Shown here: one piece after another, positions 9,622 to 18,268 of the stretch
Layout of the letters: every line of letters starts with the position of its first letter
How positions within the stretch are numbered: position 1 is the first letter of the stretch
Origin: Colwellia sp. C2M11
GTDB taxonomy: Bacteria > Pseudomonadota > Gammaproteobacteria > Enterobacterales > Alteromonadaceae
NCBI RefSeq assembly: GCF_018860915.1
Contig: NZ_JAHKQD010000036.1
Coordinates: 83,943-147,942, forward strand
DNA: 64,000 nt
Direction of reading: 5' to 3'
Notes under the pieces: generated by a model
Told to the model about the DNA's origin: nothing
The model's database searches: none
What the model saw: only the letters and a program-made list of their open reading frames with translations
Position numbers and translations under genes: made by a program

Positions 9622-10478
9622 ATAACTCCCTTTTTATTTACATCATCTTCATTCAAATAAACATTCTTCATTGTTGACCATTTAAAATCCATTAATAAAT
9701 GTTCTATTTTATTCTCCATTCTAGACAAATTAATATAGTGTCTAAATTTCGATTTAAGTGAAGCTTCTTTAACCCTAGGTTGTTTAGGATCAATTTCCCA
9801 TGGATGAAAATAAAAATTATAAGGCTGCTGCTCTTGCTGATGGAACTTATCAATACGATTTTTAGAGAGCCAATAAGGATATAAGCGGAAATAACCTCCA
9901 CCACCTATCCCTGTATTTTCATCATTTTTTCTAAGTGTAGGAATAGGAATTTCAATTATCCCTTCCTTACGCAGATGTTTGAATCGAGGCCACTTAGGTG
10001 TACCATATAGGTCGTGCTCTATTGGGTATGTGCTGGAGCTATATAAAATACCTAATTCATGTAACAACTCAAATACCCATTCATTATTTTCACCTATAGA
10101 AAAGCTAGGAGCTCTATACCCTAAAACTTTTTGCCCTGACAACTGCTCCAATAAATCAATACTTTTAACAATGTCAATTTTGAGCTCTTCTCGTGATTGC
10201 GTAGAAGCTCTTCTATGGTTATATCCATGACTGGCAATTTCATGGCCTGCATCTGCAATATCCTGCATAAGTTTTGGGAAGGCATTAGCAACCCAGCCTA
10301 AAATAAAGAAGGTTCCTTTTACTTCATATTTCGCAAATATATCAAGTATTCTTCTCGTATTATAATCAACCGTAGGCTTACAGTTTGACCAGTCTTGTGG
10401 CTGAATAACTTTTTCAAAAGCAGAAACATGAAAATAATCTTCTACATCAACTGTCATCGCATTTATAATGTTGCTCAT
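9618..10478 (-). CDS. Polysaccharide deacetylase of XrtA system
   Basis: A 286-residue NodB-fold carbohydrate esterase. The catalytic aspartates are in AMTVDVEDYFH (residues 7-17), the metal histidines in IASHGYNHR near residue 93, and the substrate-groove arginine in GYRAPSFS near residue 124. The C-terminal FYFHPWEID is typical of the DUF3473 extension found in XrtA-linked deacetylases. It presumably removes N-acetyl groups from the exopolysaccharide or its precursor. There is no signal peptide, so a cytoplasmic or membrane-associated site is likely. The stop overlaps the xrtA start. Confidence 0.92.
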   Translation of the reverse strand: MSNIINAMTVDVEDYFHVSAFEKVIQPQDWSNCKPTVDYNTRRILDIFAKYEVKGTFFILGWVANAFPKLMQDIADAGHEIASHGYNHRRASTQSREELKIDIVKSIDLLEQLSGQKVLGYRAPSFSIGENNEWVFELLHELGILYSSSTYPIEHDLYGTPKWPRFKHLRKEGIIEIPIPTLRKNDENTGIGGGGYFRLYPYWLSKNRIDKFHQQEQQPYNFYFHPWEIDPKQPRVKEASLKSKFRHYINLSRMENKIEHLLMDFKWSTMKNVYLNEDDVNKKGVI

Positions 10479-10539
10479 GAATAAAAACCTTTATAGACTA
10501 TAAACCAAGTAGCACTGATAAAAAATAAGCAAGATAGCA

Positions 10540-11943
10540 TTAGCGTCCCTTACCAAACAACACAATCTCAACTGTTCTGATCAAAATTAACAGGTCCAGC
10601 AAAAAACTGCGATGCTTAATGTAATACAAATCATATTTAAGCTTTTCTAATGAATCCGCTTCCGTAGCACCATAAGGATACTTCAGTTGCGCCCAGCCTG
10701 TTAATCCAGGTTTAACATTATGACGTTCATTATAATAAGGAATATTTTTAATTAAACTTTGCACAAATTCTGGTCTTTCAGGTCTAGGGCCAACAAACCC
10801 CATATCACCACGAATAACGTTATAAATTTGTGGTAATTCATCAATACGATATTTACGTAAAATATTACCTATTTTGGTGATACGAGGGTCATCTTCCGAA
10901 GCCATTTGAGCACCAAATTTTTCGGCATCTAAACGCATACTTCTAAATTTAATTATATTAAAAGGTTCACCGTCTAAACCAACACGTTCTTGGTAGTAAA
11001 AAACAGGCGCTTTCAACCCCTCATCTAATTTAATTAACACAGCAGTTAACAGCATTATTGGCCAAGTAACAAATAATAGTATAGAAGCCATTGCCGCATT
11101 AAATATCCAATCTAATGTATTACGCAAATGATTTGCTGAAGCAAAACCGTTCGAATAAATAACCCAACTCGGATAAATAAGATTTACTGCTATTTGTCCT
11201 GTTTCTCGTTCAATGAAGTCTAAAATTTCAGTAATTTCAATACCACGAATTTTACAAGCAAAAAGCTCATCAATAGGAATGTTATTACGGCGTTCATCAC
11301 TCGCCACAACGATTTCATCAATTTGATTATTTAACGCATAATTCACTAGTGAACCCTTAAGTTCGATTCTTGTTTCTTGTTTTATACCTTCTTCAGCGTC
11401 GCCATTCATAACAACATAACCATGCACTGAAAAACTTTGTCTATCGACATCTCTGCGCATTCGCCTTTCTATTATCGATGCCCTTTCACCTGCACCAAGT
11501 ACTAAAACAATACGTTTATTAAAACCAAAAAAGTCTATTTGAACCGTTAAGTATCTAAAGAAGCTAATCAATATAAAGCTAACTAATGACGCTATCGCTA
11601 ATACTTCTATTGGCAGCGCATAAGTACCATAAAGAGGATTAATGATAGTAAGAATAAAAAAGGCAACTGCAACACACATTAATACTCGGCGAATAACGCC
11701 TCGAAAGTTAACTCGTAATTTAGAGTTATATAAACCTAACGCGAGTGAAGTTAATTGATTAAGTAGAGCAAAAACTACCGAATAAATCAGTAAGTAATTA
11801 TCAGGAATAGCAGAAAAGTGACTTTCCATAACAAAGCTACTACCATATATAACAAAAGGCAATGCACTTAAAAACAGTAGAAACTCTATTAATATCAACG
11901 ATTTGCTTGCAATTGATAAATCTCGAAATTTGGGGCTAGACAT
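10540..11943 (-). CDS. Polyprenyl sugar-phosphate transferase, XrtA system
   Basis: A 467-residue protein with five hydrophobic segments: four in the first 130 residues and one near 275-295. The middle holds a Rossmann-like region (RIVLVLGAGERASII near 143). The C-terminal bacterial sugar transferase domain (about 270-467) has YYQERVGLDGEPFNIIKFRSM, then KYRIDELPQIYNVIRGDM and GPRPERPEF, then PGLTGWAQ. The length and layout match the TIGR03013 family of XrtA loci. It should load the first sugar phosphate onto undecaprenyl phosphate and so start repeat-unit synthesis. It is the first gene of the leftward arm, facing the divergent export gene across about 320 bases. Confidence 0.92.
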   Translation of the reverse strand: MSSPKFRDLSIASKSLILIEFLLFLSALPFVIYGSSFVMESHFSAIPDNYLLIYSVVFALLNQLTSLALGLYNSKLRVNFRGVIRRVLMCVAVAFFILTIINPLYGTYALPIEVLAIASLVSFILISFFRYLTVQIDFFGFNKRIVLVLGAGERASIIERRMRRDVDRQSFSVHGYVVMNGDAEEGIKQETRIELKGSLVNYALNNQIDEIVVASDERRNNIPIDELFACKIRGIEITEILDFIERETGQIAVNLIYPSWVIYSNGFASANHLRNTLDWIFNAAMASILLFVTWPIMLLTAVLIKLDEGLKAPVFYYQERVGLDGEPFNIIKFRSMRLDAEKFGAQMASEDDPRITKIGNILRKYRIDELPQIYNVIRGDMGFVGPRPERPEFVQSLIKNIPYYNERHNVKPGLTGWAQLKYPYGATEADSLEKLKYDLYYIKHRSFLLDLLILIRTVEIVLFGKGR

Positions 11944-12264
11944 AATAGACTAGATTCCTTGATGAATTATATTTGTCGGAATGAATTCCACCCAAAAATA
12001 GGGGGCGTAAATAGATGTAATTTAGAATTTATTTTAGCTATTAGGGTAAGGTTAATTTTTGATAGATATATTAAATTTCTATGAAAGACATCACCCAATT
12101 AACACAAAAAACTCACACTACAAATCTAAAAGAAATGATTCTATCAAAAATGTAGCTAAAGTTAAGGTTTTATTTACCGTTGTTAAAATGTGGCATCTAT
12201 GAAAAAAATACCATACAATCAATAATCGAATTACAAATAATTTTTGATGTTGAAGGTATATACC
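11944..12264. promoter_or_regulatory. Divergent intergenic region of the exopolysaccharide locus
   Basis: 321 bases of very AT-rich DNA between the divergently transcribed sugar transferase and export lipoprotein genes, so promoters for both arms should lie here. A Shine-Dalgarno GAAGG at 12252-12256 serves the rightward arm. I looked for a sigma-54 element (GG, ten bases, GC), expected if PrsR activates these genes, and found no convincing match on either strand. No open frame of note. Confidence 0.55.
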
Positions 12265-12900
12265 ATGGATAAAAAATTTACCAAGTCACTTAAAGTAATC
12301 GTTGTTTTACTTTTAGCTCAAATCATTTCAGCCTGTTCTACTAATCAATTACCAACAGCTACACTCCACTCTTCGAATACCGACGATATTAACTCTTATA
12401 AATACCTTATTGGTGCTGGAGATGTACTGAATATATTTGTTTGGCGTAATCCTGAGGTTTCAGGATCATTCGTTGTTCGTCCTGACGGCATGATTACTAC
12501 TTCACTGGTAGAAGATATAAAAGTATCGGGTAAAACGCCTACTGAGCTAGCCCGTTCAATTGAAGAGATATTAGGAACTTATTTAAGAGACCCTATTGTG
12601 ACTGTTACAGTAAATAGTTTTGTTGGCCCATTTAGCGAACAAATCCGTGTTATTGGTGAGGCAGCACAACCACAAGCGATCAATTATACTCAACACATGA
12701 CATTATTAGATGTAATGATACAAGTAGGTGGCTTAACGGAATTTGCTAATGGTAATGGTGCTGTATTAGTTAGAATTGAAGATGGTAAGCAACAACAATA
12801 CGACATCATGATTGACGAATTATTAAAAGATGGGGATATTAGCGCCAACGTTGATATGTTACCTGGTGATATTATCATTATTCCTGAAGCTTGGTTTTAA
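12265..12900 (+). CDS. Polysaccharide export lipoprotein, XrtA system (Wza-like)
   Basis: A 211-residue protein from the chosen start. An in-frame TTG at 12244 and ATG at 12247 lie upstream, but the ATG at 12265 has GAAGG eight bases before it and gives a proper lipoprotein signal: basic residues, a hydrophobic stretch, then IISAC with the lipidated cysteine at residue 24. The poly-export domain follows (YKYLIGAGDVLNIFVWRNPEVSG, then VRPDGMITTSLVEDI). An SLBB-like segment (IRVIGEAAQPQAINY) ends at residue 211. It is far shorter than E. coli Wza, as usual for the XrtA-linked export family. It should form or support the outer-membrane export channel with the chain-length protein downstream. Confidence 0.92.
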   Translation: MDKKFTKSLKVIVVLLLAQIISACSTNQLPTATLHSSNTDDINSYKYLIGAGDVLNIFVWRNPEVSGSFVVRPDGMITTSLVEDIKVSGKTPTELARSIEEILGTYLRDPIVTVTVNSFVGPFSEQIRVIGEAAQPQAINYTQHMTLLDVMIQVGGLTEFANGNGAVLVRIEDGKQQQYDIMIDELLKDGDISANVDMLPGDIIIIPEAWF

Positions 12901-13024
12901 TCAAGTAGCCTTTTAGTCTGATTAGAGAATACTAACTTATCTTCTAAGCATGATTAAACTTAATGTAGGTTGGACTTCTGTCTGACAGCGGAAAAAATAT
13001 AATTAATGAAGGTTAGTAATTAGA

Positions 13025-14614
13025 ATGCAAGAAATATTTAATGATCTACTCGATTATTTAAAAGGTATTTGGATTAAACGTCGGTATATTATTATATCGA
13101 CTTGGCTTATCTGCCCGATCGGATGGGGTGTTGTTTCAATGATGCCCAATGTATATGAATCTGAAGCACGTGTATTTGCTGATACTCAATCAATATTAGC
13201 ACCATTACTGAAAGGCTTAACGGTACAAACCAATCCAGACATTCAAATCAATTTAATGATTAAAACATTACTTAGTCGCCCTAATTTAGAGCGTATTTCA
13301 CGAATGACTGATTTAGACATTCAAGCTGAAACACCGCAACAATATGAAGCTATTATAAATCGCTTACGAGAAAATATAAAAATAGTAAAAACCCGAGGAA
13401 GAGATAATATATTTACTATTTCCTTTGAAGATAAAAGCCCGGAAATGGCTAAAAATGTTGTACAATCAGCATTAACCGTATTTATAGAAAATACTCTTGG
13501 CCAAAATCGAACAGATTCAGATTCTGCACAGAAATTCTTAAAAAGCCAGATAGCCGATTATGAGAACAGGTTGACAAGTGCAGAGGGTCGCTTAACAGAC
13601 TTCAAACAAAAATATAGCACCATGCTACCCGACCAAAATGGTGGTTATTATACTAGGCTTAATCTTGCCAAAGAAAACTTAGAAAAAATTGAACTTGAAT
13701 TAAAAGAGGCTGAAACACAATTAGCATCTGCTAGAGCTCAATTAGGCACTGTACCTAATGAGTCAAGCTCAAGCCAAAATAAAATACAAACAGCCAACTC
13801 TATTAAAACTAATTTTGATGATCGTATTACGGAATTAGAATTATCATTAGACGCTTTGCTCTTAAGATATACTGATAATCATCCTGATGTAGTCGAAGCC
13901 AAAAGACGTCTAGAGCACTTAGAGAAAGAACGCAGCAACGAAATTGAAGAATACTTAAATGAAGCAAGTAATAATGATAGCAACTCATTAATCACGAGCC
14001 AAAACCCTGTTATTCAAGAATTACAAATTCAAGTTAATCAATTTGAAAATCAAGTAGCCTCAATGAAAGTTAGAGCTAATGATTATCGAAATAAAGTGAG
14101 TGAGCTTGAAAGTAAAATTCATGTATTACCTGAAATTGAAGCTGAATTGGTTGCACTAAACCGTGGTTATGAAATTACTAAAAATAAGTATGAACAATTA
14201 TTGAATCGACAAGAAACCGCTCAGTTAGCACAACAAGCAGATGAAACAACCAATAAAATACAATTTAAAGTGATAGATCCCCCTAGAGCTGCAGATAAAC
14301 CTTCAGGGCCTAAGCGAATACTATTCTTTATATTCGTAACTTTTTTGGGTTTTGGTGCAGGGATTGGTTTATCATTATTATTCAGTCAATTATCACCGGT
14401 AGCAACGTCTACTGCTCAGCTATCAAAAGCAACCGGCGTACCTATATTTGGTGTGGTATCCGCTAATGAAAATTTGGGCCTACAAAAATGGCATAAAAAG
14501 AAGACAATTCTTTTTATTATATCCAATCTTTGCCTACTAATTATTCTGATGATGTTTATGAGTTATTTTTTATTTCCTGATGCCATTCAAGCCCCATTGA
14601 AAAGGATATTATAA
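13025..14614 (+). CDS. Chain-length determinant protein, XrtA system (Wzz family)
   Basis: A 529-residue inner-membrane protein. An N-terminal span (about 20-40) ends in the Wzz pattern, and SEARVFADTQSILAPLLKGL follows. The middle (about 150-390) is a long, charged periplasmic coiled coil. A second span (about 430-450) follows the conserved proline-rich IDPPRAADKPSGPKR. An extra hydrophobic segment near 490-515 is part of the XrtA-linked version of the family. It should set polymer length and connect the export lipoprotein to the tyrosine kinase encoded 3 bases downstream. A 124-base gap separates it from the export gene, with no terminator-like hairpin visible. Confidence 0.92.
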   Translation: MQEIFNDLLDYLKGIWIKRRYIIISTWLICPIGWGVVSMMPNVYESEARVFADTQSILAPLLKGLTVQTNPDIQINLMIKTLLSRPNLERISRMTDLDIQAETPQQYEAIINRLRENIKIVKTRGRDNIFTISFEDKSPEMAKNVVQSALTVFIENTLGQNRTDSDSAQKFLKSQIADYENRLTSAEGRLTDFKQKYSTMLPDQNGGYYTRLNLAKENLEKIELELKEAETQLASARAQLGTVPNESSSSQNKIQTANSIKTNFDDRITELELSLDALLLRYTDNHPDVVEAKRRLEHLEKERSNEIEEYLNEASNNDSNSLITSQNPVIQELQIQVNQFENQVASMKVRANDYRNKVSELESKIHVLPEIEAELVALNRGYEITKNKYEQLLNRQETAQLAQQADETTNKIQFKVIDPPRAADKPSGPKRILFFIFVTFLGFGAGIGLSLLFSQLSPVATSTAQLSKATGVPIFGVVSANENLGLQKWHKKKTILFIISNLCLLIILMMFMSYFLFPDAIQAPLKRIL

Positions 14615-14617
14615 GCC

Positions 14618-15544
14618 ATGAGCACTATAGAAAAGGCATTGGCCAAACAAAAAAAAGCGGCGCAAGACAATAAGAGTAATATTGAAGCGCAAGATATCAG
14701 CTTGAAAGAAAGTAATGATGCAACAAGTGCTGAAATATCGCACCAAATAATAGATACCCAAACTGCTTTGAAAAGCTCTACGTCTACTAAAACATCAAGA
14801 GCAAATAAAGAAGTAATCACTTTAAATGGTGAGCACCTAACTGAGCGTGGATTTATTTTCAGTGCTAACAGTGCTCATCATATACAAGAAGAATTCCGCC
14901 ATATTAAACGTAAGTTAATCAACAATGCTTTTGGGCCTACCTCGAAAACATTAAAGCACAGTAACTTAATTATGGTGAGCAGCTCTAACCCTAATGAAGG
15001 TAAAACTTTTATCTCAATTAACCTTGCTTTAAGTATTGCACTTGAACAAGATAAAACTGTTTTATTAGTTGATGCTGATGTATTAAGACCAAGCATACAC
15101 AGAGAGTTAGAATTTGAAAGTAAGCAGGGTTTACTTGAATATCTACTTGACGAAGTACCATCATTATCTGATGTTATTTATAATACCAGCATTGATAATT
15201 TAAAATTAATCCCTGCCGGTAAGCCACATCATTTAACCAATGAGTTACTAGCTAGTGCTAAAATGGCTTCATTAGCAGAAGAGCTTGCTCAACGCTATCC
15301 AGACCGTATTGTTATATTTGATTGTCCACCTATACTAGGTGTTACTGAGACCCCTGTATTATCAAGCTTAGTGGGACAAGCAGTTGTTGTGGTTGAAGAG
15401 TCCAAAACAAAATTAGATAGTGTAAAAAAAGCGGTTGCTCAACTTAACGAAGATATCGCTGTCGGCTTTGTAATGAATAAAACAATCAGATCTAAAAAGG
15501 ATGAGTATGGCTATTATGGCTATGGCTACGGTAAGAAAAGCTAA
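14618..15544 (+). CDS. Tyrosine autokinase, XrtA system (BY-kinase)
   Basis: A 308-residue cytoplasmic bacterial tyrosine kinase. Walker A is SSSNPNEGKT (121-130), Walker A' is VLLVDADVLRP (148-158) and Walker B is IVIFDCPP near residue 230. The C-terminus is a tyrosine cluster (YGYYGYGYGKKS), the autophosphorylation tail of the family. Residues 1-75 are a polar linker beginning MSTIEKAL, typical of the XrtA-linked form. It lacks membrane spans and should be switched on by the chain-length protein upstream, with phosphorylation cycling controlling polymerisation. Its tail codons overlap the start of the next gene. Confidence 0.94.
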   Translation: MSTIEKALAKQKKAAQDNKSNIEAQDISLKESNDATSAEISHQIIDTQTALKSSTSTKTSRANKEVITLNGEHLTERGFIFSANSAHHIQEEFRHIKRKLINNAFGPTSKTLKHSNLIMVSSSNPNEGKTFISINLALSIALEQDKTVLLVDADVLRPSIHRELEFESKQGLLEYLLDEVPSLSDVIYNTSIDNLKLIPAGKPHHLTNELLASAKMASLAEELAQRYPDRIVIFDCPPILGVTETPVLSSLVGQAVVVVEESKTKLDSVKKAVAQLNEDIAVGFVMNKTIRSKKDEYGYYGYGYGKKS

Positions 15545-17120
15545 TAATTTTCACTTAGCCAATGTTTTAACATTATTAACATGCTCAATTTTCGTAACTC
15601 CGACCATGGCCGGAGAGTGGCAGTTTGTGCCCACTTTTGGGATAGAAGAAACCTATACCGATAATGTAGAATTAACGATTACTGACCCCACTTCTAGCCT
15701 AGTATCTCAAGCGATTTTAGGAGTGGGGGTAGATTACCAATCTCGCTTTGCTAACTTTTCTTTTACTGGCGAGAACAATAACCTCTTCTTTAGTCATGAT
15801 AGTAGTATTGATGACAATTATTTAACGCTGAATAGTCAGGGAAGTTTATACCTCTGGTCTGATGGACCAGAGATTTTTGCGACAGCTGTCGTCGATAATA
15901 CCAGTAGAAACTCAGCTAGCAATAGCCTTGCTGATTTAGTCTCTGGCGATACAGTCCAGTCTGAAAGTTATGCTACAGGTCTACGTTATAACGTCAATAA
16001 CAGCAGTTTCGCTCTACAATCTGCAGTTACATATAGTACCAGTAGGTTTGAAGATAATATTGGTGATTATGATAGTGAATCTATTTATATAAATACCAAC
16101 AATAATAACAATGCACGTCTCGTTTTTTGGCAGCTAAATAGTAGTTATTCAAAAAGAGAACAGAACTCTTTAGGTATTACTAGAGATGGAAAGCAATATA
16201 GTGTCGATGCAAAATTAGGCTTAATAACTCCGATAGATCTCAATCCTTTTATTCGTTTCTATGATGAGGATTTCTCAGGTACTTTTGGCAATCAAAGCCA
16301 ACCGACGACGTCTTCATGGGGCCCTGGTTTCCGCTGGTTAGTTTCACAACACTTACAATTAGATTTGTCTTATAACTATGTTACCGATGATGAAGTTAGT
16401 GATGATTATGTCGCCGCATCAATTCAATGGGATCCTTCAGCAAGAACTTCATTAACAGCAGGCTACAGCCAACGTTTTTTCGGCGATTCATATGACCTCA
16501 GTTTTCAACATAGAACAAAACGTTTAACCAACACTATTTCTTATGATGAAACTCTAGAAGTGTTTGATCGAAATAGTTTCCAACAAATAGATCTAGGTGC
16601 ATTCTGGTGCCCAACAGGCTCTACCATCGCAAATATTGCTAACTGTTTTGCCCAATCAGAGCAACCAGACGATAGTCAATTTCAATTAACAAACTTTTTT
16701 TACTTAGAGCCAGTTGAGAGTAACGAATTTTCGTTAAATAAACGCTTTTCTTGGAATTCAACATTACAACTTGCTAGAACCTCTTTTACTTTTAGCGCCT
16801 CAGGTACTAGACGTGAAAGTATTGAATCTGAAATAGTAGACGATACCTTGTCAGCCTCGTTCACAATAAATCGTAGAATTAGTGGTAAAAGTAAGTTAAC
16901 GCTATTAGCTAAGTACGACAACAATATTTATGACAAAAATAATCCCGCAGGGAGTAGACAAGAAGATGATTACAGAACATTATCTGCCACTTACACTAAA
17001 AATTTAGCATCATCTTTATCAACTCATTTTACGCTTCAACAAGTCAATAGAGACTCAACGGTTGAGCAGTATACCTACGATGAATTACGCGCAATAATTA
17101 ACGTAACCAAAGAATTTTAA
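15507..17120 (+). CDS. Outer-membrane beta-barrel protein, XrtA-associated (TIGR03016-like)
   Basis: A 537-residue protein from the preferred start. Four in-frame ATGs lie close together (15501, 15507, 15516, 15522). AAAAAGG at 15494-15500 best suits 15507, six bases away. A signal peptide ends near TPTMAGEW. The mature part begins FVPTFGIEETYTDNVELT and continues as alternating amphipathic strands rich in aromatic residues, as in outer-membrane barrels. Both features match the family always found in XrtA loci. Its exact role is unknown; a part in polymer export or surface attachment is plausible. The 5' end overlaps the tyrosine kinase gene by 38 bases. Confidence 0.88.
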   Translation: MAIMAMATVRKANNFHLANVLTLLTCSIFVTPTMAGEWQFVPTFGIEETYTDNVELTITDPTSSLVSQAILGVGVDYQSRFANFSFTGENNNLFFSHDSSIDDNYLTLNSQGSLYLWSDGPEIFATAVVDNTSRNSASNSLADLVSGDTVQSESYATGLRYNVNNSSFALQSAVTYSTSRFEDNIGDYDSESIYINTNNNNNARLVFWQLNSSYSKREQNSLGITRDGKQYSVDAKLGLITPIDLNPFIRFYDEDFSGTFGNQSQPTTSSWGPGFRWLVSQHLQLDLSYNYVTDDEVSDDYVAASIQWDPSARTSLTAGYSQRFFGDSYDLSFQHRTKRLTNTISYDETLEVFDRNSFQQIDLGAFWCPTGSTIANIANCFAQSEQPDDSQFQLTNFFYLEPVESNEFSLNKRFSWNSTLQLARTSFTFSASGTRRESIESEIVDDTLSASFTINRRISGKSKLTLLAKYDNNIYDKNNPAGSRQEDDYRTLSATYTKNLASSLSTHFTLQQVNRDSTVEQYTYDELRAIINVTKEF

Positions 17121-17121
17121 T

Positions 17122-18174
17122 ATGTATGAAAGTTACTATGGTTTTAAAGAAAAACCTTTCCAGTTAAGTCCTGATCCTCGTTTCTTCTTTGCAACCAGCC
17201 ATCATCAACGTGCATTATCTTATTTACAGTATGGCTTAGACCAAGGTGAAGGCTTTATTGTTATTACAGGTCCTATTGGCACAGGAAAAACGACCATTGC
17301 TCGAAATTTATTGGCTTCTATAGGCGATGAAAATATTGTTGCTGCACAACTTGTGACAACAAAGCTATCACCGGATGAATTACTTGAACTAGTCGCTGCC
17401 GAGTTTAAAATTCCTTTAAAAAGCAACAGTAGCAAGGCGGAAGTATTACGCAATATAGAAGCTTTTTTAATTCAACTTAATAAGCAAGGAAAGCGCGCCT
17501 TACTGTTAGTGGATGAAGCACAAAACCTACCTTCTGAAACGGTTGAAGAATTGAGAATGCTTTCAAATTTTCAACTTGATGATAAACCGCTTATTCAAAG
17601 TTTTTTACTCGGTCAAGAAGAGCTTAAAGATATTATTCAAGCGCCTAATATGGAGCAATTTAGACAGCGTATTATTGCCTCTGCACACTTAAAACCATTA
17701 AGCATTGAAGAAGTAAAAAGTTATATTAATCACCGATTACAACAAGCGGGTTGTAAAAAAGAAGCACTTTTTTCTGATGATGCGTTTGAATTCATTCACC
17801 AAAAAACATTAGGTGTACCACGTAAAATTAATATTTTTGTCGACCGTTTGTTATTGTTTGGTTTTTTAGAAGAAGTATCTCATTTTACAGTTGATAATAT
17901 TAATGAAGTTGCGCAGGAAATGTCGGTTGAACTAACCGGTTCATTAAGCTCAAAGACTCTTGAGAATACTCAATCACCAAACCAATCCGCCACTCAACAA
18001 TTTGTCGTTAACTCGAGTGAAAATGTTGAAAATATAAAAGAAGTTTTAAGAGAAGTAGAAGAGATCTTAGAAGCTAACATTAAACAAAAGATAAAAATGG
18101 CGCGTTATGTTGATAAACTACTTAAGCAGAAAAATCGCCAATACGCTCAAGAGCAAATAGAAAAAGATATATAG
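17122..18174 (+). CDS. XrtA-associated ATPase (ExeA-like AAA)
   Basis: A 350-residue protein starting MYESYYGFKEKPFQLSPDPRF, the opening of ExeA/GspA-type ATPases. Walker A is GPIGTGKTT (50-58) and Walker B is ALLLVDEAQNLP near residue 125. The AAA lid region with PRKINIFVDRLLLFG follows near 230. The C-terminal 80 residues are a polar linker and a charged helix without the peptidoglycan-binding domain of ExeA. It matches the ATPase family confined to exosortase loci. The gene is one base from the stop of the outer-membrane protein gene. It may power assembly of the export complex; this is inferred from ExeA. Confidence 0.92.
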   Translation: MYESYYGFKEKPFQLSPDPRFFFATSHHQRALSYLQYGLDQGEGFIVITGPIGTGKTTIARNLLASIGDENIVAAQLVTTKLSPDELLELVAAEFKIPLKSNSSKAEVLRNIEAFLIQLNKQGKRALLLVDEAQNLPSETVEELRMLSNFQLDDKPLIQSFLLGQEELKDIIQAPNMEQFRQRIIASAHLKPLSIEEVKSYINHRLQQAGCKKEALFSDDAFEFIHQKTLGVPRKINIFVDRLLLFGFLEEVSHFTVDNINEVAQEMSVELTGSLSSKTLENTQSPNQSATQQFVVNSSENVENIKEVLREVEEILEANIKQKIKMARYVDKLLKQKNRQYAQEQIEKDI

Positions 18175-18224
18175 TCAGTACTTACAATGCTTTTAAGATT
18201 CAAGTTGTTGTGACTGTAAAAGCT

Positions 18225-18258
18225 ATTGCGGGTTAAAGTGTTATTGATAACCCGCAAT
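18225..18258. terminator. Bidirectional hairpin between convergent operons
   Basis: A perfect 11-base inverted repeat, ATTGCGGGTTA (18225-18235) and TAACCCGCAAT (18248-18258), with a 12-base loop. It lies between the converging ATPase and prsR genes, where a terminator is expected. There is no strong T-run on either side, so the strength is uncertain. Confidence 0.65.
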
Positions 18259-18268
18259 TATTAGTAAA

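Noticed and set aside
9704..9904. Frame of 66 codons within the deacetylase gene
   Set aside because: It lies entirely inside the deacetylase in another frame on the same strand and has no family-like sequence.
11944..12264. Sigma-54 promoter for the exopolysaccharide operons
   Set aside because: TGGCAT at 12191-12196 looks like a -24 element, but no GC lies at the required distance and no better match was found.
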